DNA from: Scatophagus argus
Lineage: Eukaryota; Chordata; Actinopteri; Scatophagidae
DNA: 64,000 nt
Assembly (NCBI RefSeq): GCF_020382885.2
Contig: NC_058512.1
Span: 10,070,802-10,134,801, forward strand
Reading direction: 5' to 3'
Shown piece after piece: positions 11,758 through 25,600 of this stretch. The translations under genes and the position numbers were made by a program. The notes under the pieces were generated by a model, which had not been told where the DNA came from, ran no database searches, and saw only the letters and a list, made by a program, of their open reading frames with translations. Each line of letters starts with the position of its first letter. Position 1 is the stretch's first letter.

Positions 11758-14598
11758 ATGTTTCACTCCGTTCCTCGTCGCCCGATCTGTGAGATCGGTG
11801 TAAATACAATAAGGCTTCAAAGCAGCAGATCATTCAAGCGGACCGTCGAGGAGGGCAGAGGAAAGCTTGAAAGCGTTCCGTGGCTGGGCAGAGGCATGGG
11901 CCTGCTGTTGGCCTGGCTTCAGAGGGCAAGTGTTGGTGTTAGTGAAGCTGCGGGATCTGGCCCAAAGAGGAAGGGCTTGCTCTCCATTTTGGCGGACCAC
12001 TGCAGCTTTGTGACAGGACAGAGGCTCCGACGTGCTTGTCAGATCGGGGAGCTTTACTCAAACCTGTACTCTGAGCGGACCAGGCGGACCCTTGTTGGGA
12101 ACATATGGCGCAGATTTCAGAGCAAGCACGCCCCGACAGGGAGACTTATCGCAGCCATGGCTGGTATCTTCATGTGGGACAAGGAGAAGATTCAGGATGA
12201 GGAAATTCGCAGGTTTGAATTTTTTTTAAATACTCATTTGAATGTATTTGTTTTTATAAGTACGGTTGGATGACAAATTACGAGCCTAAGAACCTGGAAA
12301 TAAAAAACCTGGATAAAAGACAAAGGCAGATGCTTCTATTCAGGAAATCACTGAATGGTGCTTCACCACCTTACTAAAACACCAAATATAGGGTTTCTAT
12401 GAAATTGTCACCCTTTTACATGTGTAATGTAGCATGTCATTGATGTGACACTATGATCTGTGATGTTATCTGTGCAGTATGCTGAACATCTTGCCCTCTT
12501 GCTTGTATATCCGACGTAGATGTGGACTTGAACTGCAGGCACTGGATGCTGTGAAAAATATAAGCACAGCTTCAGGGACAGTGGTTGGACAGCTCGAACC
12601 TGGCTGGGAAGTGGTGATGGAGAAGAAGAACTTCAAAGTGTGGAAGCGCCCTATACCCAACAGTCACCTTTATGAATACAGAGGTCAGCCAGCTCACAAT
12701 CTCACATGTGTAACTACATGTCTGAAACACAAATATAGAACACATTCAGCTTTCTCTGAGTTACTGTTGTGCTTTGGGGTTTCCCCTGTCACTTTGGTGG
12801 TGACGGTAATGGTATGATTTGACTGAACACTCATCATTCTTTTATTTATCTTTTAATTGCAGTTTTGGGCTCCTATGATGATGTCACCCCAAGACAGTTC
12901 TTCAATGTACAGGTACAGACTTTCAAATCTTCTAAGGTGATGCTTTGAATATGTCAGTCTGTGGCACTCTCAATTGATGTTCAGAGTTTTGGGTGTGCTG
13001 CAGACTCTCATGAACTATAGAAAGTCTTTGCATTGCTGAAATAAAATTGTTACTAAATGCAAATGGTATTGATAGTAATTTGGCTTAAAATTTAATGTTT
13101 TTATTTTTATGGATCGTGTTTTTGGTATGTTTATGGAAGCTTCCTTTGCCTTTCCATTACCAAGCCAGTCTTGCACAACTAATTTGTTTGTCCTGTATGT
13201 GTCCTGCACAGACGCAACTGTAAAACTCACTCTAGGTGCTATATTAGGCACCTTACCCTTGACTTGTACTTTCCCCTTTCCCCTAGTTGGACACAGAGTA
13301 CAGGAAGAAGTGGGATTCTCTGGTTATCAAGCTTGAAGTGGTGGACAGAGATGCCAGTACAGGCTCTGAAGTTGTGCACTGGGCTACACACTTTCCTGTG
13401 AGTTTCTGTTTCCTGTTTTGCCTAAATAGACGAGACTGTTTGTGTATACATAAAGAGCTTCTCCTTTTTCCTCCTTCTTTTTGTATTAGCAAAATATAAC
13501 CTTGGCTTATCATAGGGTCAAGTGCAACTATTAGCCAAGTTATAGTTTATTTAGCAGTTTTTATTTTAGGCTGTCAGCTGTTATTTAATCTCTACCTGTT
13601 ACTTAATCTTTGTTTACAGTATCCCATGTACTCAAGGGACTATGTGTACGTGCGTCGCTATGATGTTGACCTTGAAAACAACCTAATGATCCTGGTATCC
13701 AGGTAAGACTTCAAAATAATTTGTTTCTGGTGTCAGATATGGTTTGTTTTTTGACAAATTACTTGTAAATGAGTAATATGTCTGTATACATTTTCCTTTC
13801 TTATCTCTGTTGTATAGAGCTGTGCAGCATCCCAGAATCCCAGAGACCCAGGAATTTGTGAGAGTCCATTCATACCAGTCAAAGATGGTCATCCGCCCTC
13901 ACAAGTCCTTTGATGAGGTTTGTGATTATTGTTTTGCTGCATAGATCAATGCAATTGATGGTGTCCTGGGTTTTGTAGCCGCTGAGTGAGACTTGTGTGT
14001 TTTCATTTACAGAATGGATTTGATTACCTTCTGACCTACAGTGACAACCCTCAGACTGTCTTTCCCCGGTACTGTGTGAGCTGGATGGTGTCAAGTGGTG
14101 AGTTTTTTTCACTGGTTGAAATAGTTAGAGCTGAATTTAAAAATAATCATGTTTCATTTTTTCATTTCAAATTTATTTATTTATTTTTTTGAGTCCAACA
14201 TTCAGAGATGTTCAATTTACAACAACATTAGGCAGCAAATTCTTTATGCTTAAGCTGGATCAGGCAAATGTTACATTTTTGCTTGCTGTTACAATCACAT
14301 TTATGTGCATTTATATACTTTGCAAATGTGTTTTTCCTTGAATGTGTCATTTTTTCCTACCAAGTATGTGTATTCTGCCCTGATGATAAGGAGGCTCTCT
14401 CTCCCTTTGCACCTGGCAGGTATGCCTGATTTCCTGGACAAGCTGCATAATGCTGCTTTGAGGGCCAAGAACTTAGAAATGGGTATACACGACTACGCAG
14501 GTGTCATTAAACCCAGCGATAGCAACCGCCAGCCGAGCCAGGAGCGCCTCAGTGGAGAAAACCCACATGCGGGTGGTCCTGGACAGATCTACGCTTGA
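11758..14598 (+). CDS. stard7: StAR-related lipid transfer protein 7, mitochondrial
   Basis: A START-domain protein that binds phosphatidylcholine and delivers it to mitochondria. Coding exons: 11758-12212, 12478-12683, 12863-12912, 13287-13397, 13620-13702, 13818-13917, 14013-14097, 14420-14598. All have GT-AG borders and phases agree, giving 422 residues. An Arg-rich N terminus (residues 1-90) and the block LYSERTRRTLVGNIWRR precede an acidic linker. The START domain, from about residue 175 to 400, contains WEVVMEKKNFKVWKRPI, TEYRKKWDSLVIKLEV, HFPYPMYSRDYVYVRRY and NGFDYLLTYSDNPQTVFP, all close to mammalian STARD7. The protein is about 50 residues longer at the N terminus than the mammalian form (about 370). 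Met47 at 11896 (MGLLLAWLQ) aligns better with the mammalian start and may be the real one. The C terminus ends QIYA, similar to the mammalian RIEYA end. Confidence 0.96.
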
Positions 14599-16095
14599 GA
14601 TGGATGTTTCATAGACCAGGGGTTTAATTGGTGTGTTGTCATTTGCCCTTGAGCCCCAGATAAACCCTCCAGCCCAACTTTTTTTGGGTACATTGCGTGA
14701 TCTGCAAATGGAAGTTGCAACCTGCTTTGGTAGAAATATTGTGTCCATCGACAGACATGGCTATATTGGTTGTAGATGATGTGAGACAAGAACAATGGAC
14801 TATTTTGATGACAGCATTTCCTTTTTTTGGAGAAAATGTTGCCATGGATGTTTTCATCCAGACTTGCTGACAGTGGCATTACTTTTCCTTAGCCAGGCAA
14901 TGCCACGTGAAATTTTTTGCCTCCTTTGGTAACTGCTGTATGTATGTCTTTGAACTGTTGGTAAGATTCAGCCAAAATTCCCAACTGTAGAGACGCTTTT
15001 GCCAAAGCACGGTTTCTCCCAGTTTAATGTTCCGTGTCCTGTCTTTATTGTTTGACAAGACTTCATTTCAAAGGCTTTGCAAACTATGGTTGGCCATGTC
15101 ACTATATTGGTGTCTGTCTTGATTTCAGCAAGATGTTGTGGAAATGGTTGTTCAGTATTTGACCGAACTGTAGGTGTAACTGGCTTCTGGTTGATATTTT
15201 TACTGAAACCTAAAACTGCAGCCAAGATTCCTGCACTGACGGATGAAGAATTGAAGCCTCTGTGGGGAACACTTTCTAATGATTTTCTTCATTTTCATGG
15301 ATTTAAAGCAAGTGGTTTCCTCTCTGCTTGCAGCTTGAGTGATTGATCTTCAGATGATCGGACGGGAAGGATTAAAATGTTTTCAGAAAATTTGTCTGCA
15401 GAATTTAAAATGATAACTTGAAGGCTGGTGGCATTGTTTCGCTGTCAGCACAGTTGACTTTTTACACTGTCTATGTCGCTGTGCTTATTTGAAACTGCTA
15501 GCCTTGACAAAACGGCCTTCTGATGATAAACCAGTCCTTCAGCATTAGGAGTATAGTGTCTTATAACAACCACATAAATCCTCAGATATACAAAGGTACT
15601 AATGCACTTCATTTAGTTTAACTAGCAAGGCAACTCTAAAGAGGCAGATTTTAATAAACCAGTGTCCTTTTTAGAGGAATGTAGATTACTTGTGCCACAT
15701 CACAATCCATTTATGTTTGACAAGAAGGATCGTCCCATTTCAGCTCAGAAATTCTTTCATTGTACTGGTATTCACAACTGTTTTAGCAATCTTCACTAAA
15801 GTTTGCACTGTTGGAGTGGGTGTATGTGTTTTCTACATTACTTTTGATCTTGTACATTTGCGAAAACATGACTGGAAACTCTCTGTTCTCACGAGTAATG
15901 ACAAGCTCTTTAACGTGTATGTCCTTCATAGTAGTTCTTTTTTTTGTTGTTATTATTAATGTAAGTCCTACTGATACTCCAAAGAATTCATCCTTCCGAG
16001 TCATCCTTTTTTTTTTGTTAAATGTAAGCAGGGGGTGTTACGAATGTACAGGGAGCATCACATGCTGTGTAATAAAACATCTAACGAAGAACACT
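14599..16095 (+). other. stard7: stard7 3' UTR
   Basis: Non-coding sequence after the stard7 stop, with AATAAA signals at 15653-15658 and 16071-16076; the second is the better candidate for the main cleavage site. A further AATAAA at 16736-16741 could extend it. Small open frames on either strand here (for example 14589-14879 minus and 15811-16167 plus) have no domain and fit chance. Confidence 0.55.
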
Positions 16096-19000
16096 GTTTA
16101 CAGCCGACAATTTGGCACGAATATCTTGAAATCCATTAGTGTTCAAAAACATCTCACCTTGTACTGATGTTTAGTGTCATATTTGTTGTGGGTGATCACC
16201 TGCAATTACTGTCTCAAGATAAAGCACTAAAGTGAGATCCACGTTTGTGACATTTTTCTCACTTGTATCAAGTATTAATGTCCCAACTTTGTCAAACGTA
16301 TAATTCTATAGCGAAGTACTTTTAAATTTTAAACAAAGCCAATGTAGTAGATGTATTGAAAGTGTGAGAGAGGAAATTAAATGCTTGATTTTGATATTTA
16401 CCTCTTGTGTGGTCGAACAAAATGGAGACTTTAGGGAGGTCACGATAACCCAACTAAACATTATGCAATGCTTGCTTATGTTGAGCTTGTGATTGTAACA
16501 TTTTTAGTGCTCTGTCATTTGAAGACACCTGTGTGCTGCCTGCAGGAGTCTAAAGTAGTGGTCACATACTGTTTTTGTTTTCAATCTGCAGGCAGTAGAA
16601 CTGATTTGTTGTGATTAGCTACCACATGTGAATTACATTAGCAACAGAAAAGTTAATTGTGTGAATATGAGCTGATGCACTTGTTACCCTGTGATTTCAA
16701 TAATTATTCAAATGGATGAGCAACTAAACTGTTCAAATAAACAGATTTTCATGCGTGTCTTACAGTGTTGAATTGTTGATTGCAGGGCGTTTTTGGTTGT
16801 GCCCTTGTTTTGTTGGCGGATGGGGTGATTAACATTGTTTATGTGCAAAGCAGACGCCGTAGTCCAGTCTAATGGGATAATTGGTAAACCCTGTATTCCC
16901 TGTCTGGGCATAAGGTCAGTGACAGACAGATGGAGAGGCTCCACAGTTTACTCAAAGCATTTGTCTGCTCAACTGATGAGCTTGGAACAAGACTAAGTCC
17001 ACAAGACTGGAACTGTATTCCAGAATCAGTAGAGTATTTCAAAGATACTAAGTGTACTGTTTTAGTTGGCAGTATGCAAAACATACTACATTTTATGAGA
17101 AGGAAATGATTCGGTGTATGTGACACTGGTTGTCATTCAAGCTCCAGCTTGTAACGCTGCTGCCAATTTATTTTTAATTACATTCTTTTTGTTTTTCAGT
17201 TCCAACATTTCCTTTGCGTGTAGGATTCTGAGAGAATAGTGTCCATTGTCAGCACATCAACCGCACACACTGCACACTCAAAACCTGCTTAGAATCAGTA
17301 TGTACATGTGGTGCGTGCTGTAAACTAAAATGCGGTTAGAATCTAACATTTTTAGCTTAAACTTTGTTCGCATAATATCCTGGTATTAAATTTTAATGAT
17401 GTGAACAGGCATAGGTAAATGCTAAATCTGATTTCTACTTTGTCGGCTATGCAGAAATTTCAACTCAGAGTACTGTGTATCTAACTCTGCTTGTAGGGTT
17501 TACTGAATATTGTTCCTTGCAAGGTCCTGCCTGCATCTCTAATTCTGGTTACTGTGGCCTCTCAGGCTCACAAGAGAATGTCCCATATGCTTTTTCATGC
17601 AAGACATTTTGACATGTGAAAGCAGGGAAAGCACAGGAGTAAATATTAAAGTGAATGATGGACGAATTCAATTTAGTTAATTCATTTCAGTTCTGGTATT
17701 ATGAATGCTGGCTCACACTATCATCGTTTATTGGGACACGTGAATAGAATGGAGCAATAACGTAATTTGCCCAGTACGGTAATTCATACTGTCTGCTGTA
17801 AAAAGAGCTATTGTTATTTTTAATTAAATACATTTAATAAATTGTATTAGAAACACTTATAATAACTCCATTCCTTTGCACCAAACTCTGCCAAGCAACT
17901 GAGTAATTACATCACTTCATCCATGGTGACATTGCAGTCCTGTAAAGGTATAACTGGCACATAATGTATGCTGACAATATAAAAGTACCCAAACAAAGAA
18001 GGATGTTTTTTTCTGGGCATATGTAGTATAGGCCAAATGCATTAATAAATATTTCTGTTGGAGACAGCACATTTACTCAAAGAATCTTAACAAGACAAGG
18101 CTCTTAGTATAGCCAATTGCTGTAATGGCGCCTCTGACAATGATTTAAACCCAAAAGACTTACGTCAGTGTTTTACAGTGTACATTATCATCCAGTCCCT
18201 ACAGACATGTTCATAGAGACTGCATCAATTAAATAAAAACCTAATTGAGAAAGAGGTCTGAATTAATCCCTTAAAATTTATTGGCTAAATGCACTAGTTG
18301 TGATTTGACTTATGGGACAACATAAAACTGAAATCTAAGTAGTTGAGCACTGTATAGAAACTAAACTCACATAATTTAGTCATCATTTAAAGAACATAAC
18401 ACTATCTGAATGCATGGGCTTGTATGACTCAGGATTTGATTTATGGATCTGCGATGTGTCTGCAGTCTTAACAAAATGACCTCCACTGGCTGAAATTATT
18501 AGCCATAGTTAAAAGCCACTGGGCACTTACAGTAATTGATTGTTTCCACAAATCTGCCATGTTGACACTGACCAGGTTGTAGAAAACGAGTGCTTTATCT
18601 ATATGGATGCTGTAAAACCCTTTGAGTCCCATTCTCCATTCCGCATTAAAAAATGTTGCTAATAAAATACACATGATGTTTGGATGATATTTATTGGTCA
18701 CAGTCCTACAACTTCAAGTACATCATGAGATAAAACGACAGAATAATAATAATAAGAGGAAGAAGAAGAACAAGAAGAACAAAATCAAGTAACCGAAAGT
18801 TTCTATTTCCTCCAAATGCTGAAGTTTTATTGTCCTATTTCAGAGTTCATTTCATTTATATTTATAAATTTTAAAAATGCACAAGTACCTTACTGACTTG
18901 AAAATGGAAATCAGATTTTTTGAATTGCTTGGGAGTTCCTAACAGAAAGAAGATAATGGTCACAAGTCTCCAAGGTGCTTGGCACAACCATGGACAGAGG

Positions 19001-22000
19001 ACACACTGCATGGTTAGATCAAGCACAATGGGGTCCTGGACAAAGAACGAAACATCCAACGCAGATCATCCAGCTCAAAATAAGGTGTCCGAGGGACTCA
19101 AAAGTGTTATAACTTAAATAATTTAAATTAACAGTAGAAAATCAGTAAAACAGCCACCTAAGCCACCCCATTTTTGGTAAACGTAGTGAAGTATCAAAAC
19201 TTCTAAAAGAAATACATTGTTGTCAAAGTATTTTCTCGCAGACGTAGGACGATCCTGTGGCTCAGTTTGTATCTGCGCTCCAAGAGTCGAAAATGTCCCA
19301 AGTTGTGAGGGAAGGGAACAGGGGCTCATGAATCGATTAACAAAAATGAATCACAAATCACAACATTGGTGACGATTAGAAAAGAATTGCTGCAGTTACA
19401 AACATCTGCAGAAAAAAAAAAAAGAAGAAAAAAAAAGATTAGTCATAGGTCACACCCACTGCGGAAAAAAACGTCTGCGCACGAACTGCGTCAAACCCCA
19501 CCCTTCTGTCCTTCGCGCCCAACTCTGTCAGACATGACTGAAAAAAATTCTAAAAATTCTGGTACCGTTTTATGATACAAACAGTCAAATGTGAAACATT
19601 TTCAAGAAAAGATTTTGAGCAGGCCTGAGGAACGGCGCCATAATCAAATTAGTTGTCCATCACTCTATTGGGTGTACTTCAACTGATCAATGGAAACACA
19701 GTTTGGGTAACTCATCAGCGATCTTGCTAGGAAAGACAGCATCTCAAAGAGTCCACTCTATGAAATTTTACAAGTTACTGACTGGAAGACAAGTCTTGCG
19801 TTGGCTCTCAGACTCTTGACTTTTACTTATTTCTGAGGACATTTGAGGACATTTGCCATCCTCTCAGAGTAAAAGACAGATCCCCCTTACGTTTTAGTTC
19901 TAACTATGTTAACGGTCACTGAGTGTAATGTCAAGAGTCATGATATGATCAGGCTAAGAGAGGCGGTTCTCCAAAAGGTTTGACAATCTTGTTACCTTGT
20001 GTCTCTTTCAGCTCCCCTGGGACATCTTGCTAAAATGAGAAGGCATTGGTGCGATAATCAACTTAGAGCTCTGGCAACTGAACCACTTTGTGTGATGAAA
20101 TTACCCCACAATACACACTAATGCACCAAAGAGAAACCCTGCATTTGTTGTGACCAAATGGCACGAAAATGGGAGTACTTTGGATGAAAATGGTGGGCGG
20201 TGGTGGTGAAACAGACTTCTGTTTTTCAGAACAATGAGGATGTTTCAAAGGGATGTGGTGTGGCTGATGGAATGGTGTGATGGCTTTTATGCATAGATGA
20301 TTGTGATACGTAAATGTGTGTCCTTACCTTGTTTATTCTTTCGTCAAAAATTGACACCAAAGTCAGGGGCTGCGGTTCAAATACATCTCAGGATCTAAAT
20401 TTGACTAAATGTTCTTCACCATTTATCTTTCAAAGTGCTTGACTTGAAGCAAAAAAAAGTACATCAAATGTTCCTCAGACTATGGATTATAGTAACCAAC
20501 CTGACAAATTATCAATACAACGCTACAAATATGAGACTTAGTCATAACTTACTCTCTATTTATCTGACAAACTCCAGCTGCCATCTTTGGAAAGTCACTT
20601 CTACACATCTGGTCTTTTCAAGGAACCCACCTTTCCATCTTCTGGCCCCAAAGTCGATGTTAGGTGCAGCTGGTTGACTGAGGCAAGTGGGTGCTCTGAG
20701 CTGTGTCTTTGGGTCCTCTAGCTTGCTCTACTGAAGGCAGACTGTCCTGACTGCGTCCTCACCACCCTTCAAGTCCCCATCTCCTGCCCCTCCTTCGAGC
20801 TAGGAGGGGTTGGTGATGTTCTCTTGGGATAGGTGCACTGGCAAGGAGGACTTGGTCAGGATAGGATTGGATGTGGGTTGGGGAGTTTGGGGGGGCCAGT
20901 GGTTCCGCATTTCATAAATATTAATATAGAGTCCTCCCTCTCCAAATGGGTAGATTCTTTAATTTTGTTAGAGGGGGAAGTGCTTTATTCACTTAATGGC
21001 TTTTATTAGTGCCCGGTCTTCAACTCTTTCATTAGCTAAAGTGCTGCTATAATTTACAGGGTAAAAGGGGGTGGGGAAGAGGTGGTGTCTGAGGAGGGTT
21101 GATCCTGCTGCTGTGGGACAAGCAGACAGTACCATCAAGCACTGCAGCTCTTCCTAAAATGTGTCTTTTCTTCAGTAAGAACTGTATTCTATAACACCAA
21201 ATACACTGCAAAGCATCCTCTTTGACCATTAGTCTCTCTCATGCACATCTGCTTTTTATAGCTCCATTAAGTTGAATCCCGTTGCACATATAATTTGCTG
21301 TTAAACATCCAATGCTAACATTGTTCGGAATAGACTATATGGACAATACTGATAGCACCTCTGACAATTGACTTATACATGAATGAATAAAGATGGTTAC
21401 TATGGTCTTGCAAAGCAGTTTCTCTCCTTGACCAGACTGGATTCATTTCAATGGGGAGCAAATATTGAGACGGTTTGCTTTTGCTATTGCATATTGTATG
21501 ATTTCATACTCTTTTGTTAAATGCTGATAAGCATTATTGTTAAAATTCCTCTATTGTATACTGGCCTTTTACAGTTTGATAAATTTTATGTATATTAGAT
21601 GAAATGCATGGGTCAGTTTATTTAACCAAAGCTCAAATTAGTAAGGGCAACAATGCATCTTTGCAGCATATTAAATTTGCTTTGAAACAAGCTCATAGGC
21701 CTTTGGGAACATGGAGGCTGAATTTGTATGTAGCCTTATTGTTTTGTTTGATGAATCCTTATTCTTCAAATTTAAAGTCTGATTGTACAATACTGTAGTC
21801 TACACACTTGCATGCAGTGTATGTTCTGGCGCCATCCACAGCAATCACTGACTAGTATCAGGTACTCAGACACAAAATGGCTGCTGCACTTCATGCAGGT
21901 TGCAATGTAATGACATTAGATAATGCAGGCTTCCAGAAGTGCTCCCGGCTCTGATGAAATGCTCTTTATTTTGCTCTGTGGAGTCTTGTTAGTTGTGAAC

Positions 22001-22435
22001 AGCTGGTGTATGATGTCCCCAGACTGCGTCTGAGTGAATGAACTGATTAACCTGAGTGGCCGTCCCTACCAAAGAGAGAGGGGGTGGGCCACCAGCCTGA
22101 ATAACTGCCTTCATCATCAATGTCACATAAATCACTTAGCTGAAGAAGTCTTTCAAATGAGACTTTTCTTTTCATCTGAGCCAGACTGTAATGGTCGCAG
22201 TAACGCTGTGTTTCTGAGGGAAACCATGTAAGTGTGATGGAGCAAAGGATTCAATGGTGCAACATTTCTGTGACACTTCAGTAACAGACCACATGTAGCT
22301 ATCTTATCGTATCATCTTGATTTACACAGAAGAAAAAAAGTGTGTCTAGCTGCTAACATTCATGTGGAAGGCTGAAAGAAATAGGAAAAAAAAAATAAAA
22401 AGCAAGATTCCTTAATGGTTTTTAACTGTACACAT
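16096..22435. other. Intergenic spacer between the 3' ends of stard7 and drg1
   Basis: About 6.3 kb without a recognisable gene between two converging transcription units. Visible structure includes a purine-rich AAG/AAC tract near 18745-18790, an A-rich tract at 19410-19440, and a less AT-rich patch at about 20690-20900 with a perfect 8-bp hairpin stem (20787-20794 with 20802-20809). No protein domain was seen in any frame. Confidence 0.6.
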
Positions 22436-22452
22436 TTTATTTTGATTTTATT
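22436..22452 (-). terminator. drg1: drg1 polyadenylation signals
   Basis: Two minus-strand AATAAA hexamers, at 22441-22436 and 22452-22447, lie about 215-230 bases past the drg1 stop codon. Cleavage would be expected slightly to the left, giving a short 3' UTR of about 0.25 kb. Confidence 0.6.
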
Positions 22453-22667
22453 GCAAGCCTTAACCAATATTCAATATGAACTATTCATGGTGTTAAGTAC
22501 TGTAGGTTCTTTTAAACGTGACACTTACATTCATGCCATTTTGTTTTTAAATTAGAGCACTTAATTGGGAACCACATGAAACAGGTGCTCTCATGGATAT
22601 GTTTGGTGATTTTATGAGAAACTGTACAGAACATTTTGTGATAGAGGCCATGCGCTTATGACTCCTT

Positions 22668-25600
22668 TTACTTTTTCACCAGCTGGATAACGTCTTCATC
22701 CTCCAACACATGGTCCTTGCCCACCTTTTGGGGATTGTGTTTCACAGATGCTCCCCAAACCAGCGCACTGAAAGAGGAACAGTTATAAAATTACTGAAAT
22801 TACTGCGTTCAAATTATTCCTTTATGGCAGTAAACAGGCTGCAAGTTTCATTTTACACCATGTTATAGAACCACAAAAAAGGATGAATTAGCTCAACAAG
22901 AATCAATCCACACCTTAATTACAAAAGAAAATTATTTATATAGATCTTAGTATTCTTTCTTTGCTACAGCAACAATTGTTCTGTAACCTACAGGGTACAA
23001 AGACGCCCTTTAGTTAGCAAGGCTTTCTAATCACGTGTGTCACCGTTTGACCCAGTCATTCCCTGGAGGATGGGTAATGCTCAGCAGCATTAACATAGCG
23101 ACTGATTGATGGTCTTAGCTCCCCTTTTAGAGATGGTGGTGCAACACATCATCTCAATTCCTAATCCAGAGTCTCAGATTAATGCTTATCTGGCATACCT
23201 CGCCACACCAAGGGCAATGGCTGTAATTAACGCAACCATGTCATTTTAAATGATTTGAAGACCACTTTGAGTGTGGAATAAAGCAGATAAATAGCATTGT
23301 TATCATTACAGATCTAAATGATACTTGCCATGTAAGTGAATAAAAATTCCTAATGCCAAACAGAAACATGTTTGTGGCTGACTCTGCTTCTTATTCCAAT
23401 TATGAACTACAAAGAAACTGCAGCTATGCAGATAGTATTCGTTACCTTTTTGGAATATAACAAGGAGAGGACATAGAAGAAAAAAAATGTTATTTTAAAT
23501 GGAGTAATGTCCAAGATTGCACACATGATCAAATCTAAATGCTAAGGGATAAAATTCCCTTCAAGCTAGTATACAGTACTCACTACTTAAATTCTTTGAT
23601 GAGGTTCTTGTGAATCTTTAAGCAGAAATCCTCGACTGAAGTCCGTCCGTTAGGGAGTACAACAGGAGATGTGTAATCAGGAAGCTGGCCTTTGGGTTTA
23701 GTGTAGCTGCAAATGACAGATGATCCGTTCAAATCCTGCAGTCTGAACCAACAATTTAAATTTCACAGTTTTCTTGCTGTACATCATTTACATCCCCAGC
23801 TATCTTTCACCTCCATTCACATCCCCTTGTGGTGACTACATAACAACTCTTACATGCGCACAAGTTGTAGGTAGTCCCATATCTTCTCTAGCAGGTCATC
23901 AAAGTTCCAGCGGTGGTGGGCTGAGATGGGTACACAGTGAGGCACCTTGTAGATAATATCAAGTTCCTCGATGGAGATCTGATCAATTTTGTTGAGCACA
24001 TAAATGCACGGAATGTAGACCCTGTTGTGACAAGAGACAGTGAGTGGCTGTTGTCCACGAAATTGCTGCATAAACAACAACTATTAATGAAAAGAAGTCT
24101 TGAACTCACACCTCTGTGTCGTCTTTTATAAATTACTATAATTAAAAAATAATAATAATGATTACCAACTGCAACAACTGTAAACCAAATGTCATTTTCC
24201 TTGAATTTCTAATGCATGTGTAGCAGAGTGGTAAATCATGAACAGGGCATCATAAACTCCTGTAGAATCCTTGTTGGATTTTGCAAAGACCTTCATTTTG
24301 AAATGTAAGTATTGACATAAGTAAATGTAAGTAAGTACATAAATGTAAGCATTGTTAAAATTATTTTTCCCATGCTTCCCCCATGCTTGGTAATGTATTT
24401 TTATTGGAGAAATTTAATTTAATTAATTATTTCTGGAGGCTTTACTTCCTCTTTTTGTTGAAGACCTTTCCCCCGAGGAAGGTAGAAATGTTTCTCACTT
24501 TTATTTTATAAATCTGTTCATTAGAATAGAACCTTGTCAAGGCATGTGTCTACTGTTTCATACCAAACAGACCCTGTGAATGCTTTGTTTTCCTTCAAGT
24601 ACAGTGAGATTTTGCTGTTGCTCTGAAATGCTGAAAGGCACTTCTAGAAAGTGATATCGTTGTCTAACTACAACCCACTACACATGCTCCACCTTCATTA
24701 TCTTTTGTTGAGTTTTTATAATACATAATACATTACACACAAGTGCAAAAAATGGTAAGTGATCTGAAAAGTGTGAGCTGCAACAGTATTTTCAAATGTA
24801 TCTGCATCGGTGTAACAGGAATTGAAATGGAGTCGAAGATTTCAACAGACCACACCCACTGGGAATGACTAAGGAGGGCCCATTCTGGCACTTCTGCAGC
24901 TTACCGATTTCCCTCCACCACATCAATGAGGTCATCAGCTGTGGCGTCGCTGCGCAGAGTGATATCGGCATTGTGGATCTTGTACTCTGCCAGGATAGTC
25001 TTAACAGTTTCAGCATCCAACTCACTCTGTGCACACTGGAAAGAGAGAGAGGGAGGACAGGCATGATGTTAATTGACAACAAGATAAAGAAAAAGAAATT
25101 ATTTAAATTATATATCAAACAGTCATAATAATGGATGACTTTTCACATTATACGATTTACATAATGCGTTAAGTGAAACAAAATGAAAATCTATAAGACA
25201 ATAACTATGAAGGAGCAATGTCGACATGTGTAATCTTATGCATATCCACCAGAGGGCAGCATTGAAAAATGTTTCAGCGTGAGACAAAATTATGTAAAAA
25301 TGTGTTTTATTACAGTTGGCTCTGCAGGTGAGTTGAAACCTTTAAACATACACACATGCACGAGTTATTAAAGGCTTTTACAAGTTTGCATAAACTAATG
25401 ACATGCCAGAAAATTCCCATAATCAAACTGAGCTCACAATCAACTATAGACATCCATGACAGCTAAAATCCCCCATGCCAGAATAATGACAGTATTAACA
25501 ACAGGCCACCAGTTTATAGAGTGACGGTTCTCGTTACGATAATCTTACTTTCCATCTCATCAGCTTGTTGAACGACAAGTCGACAACCAGTATTTACACA

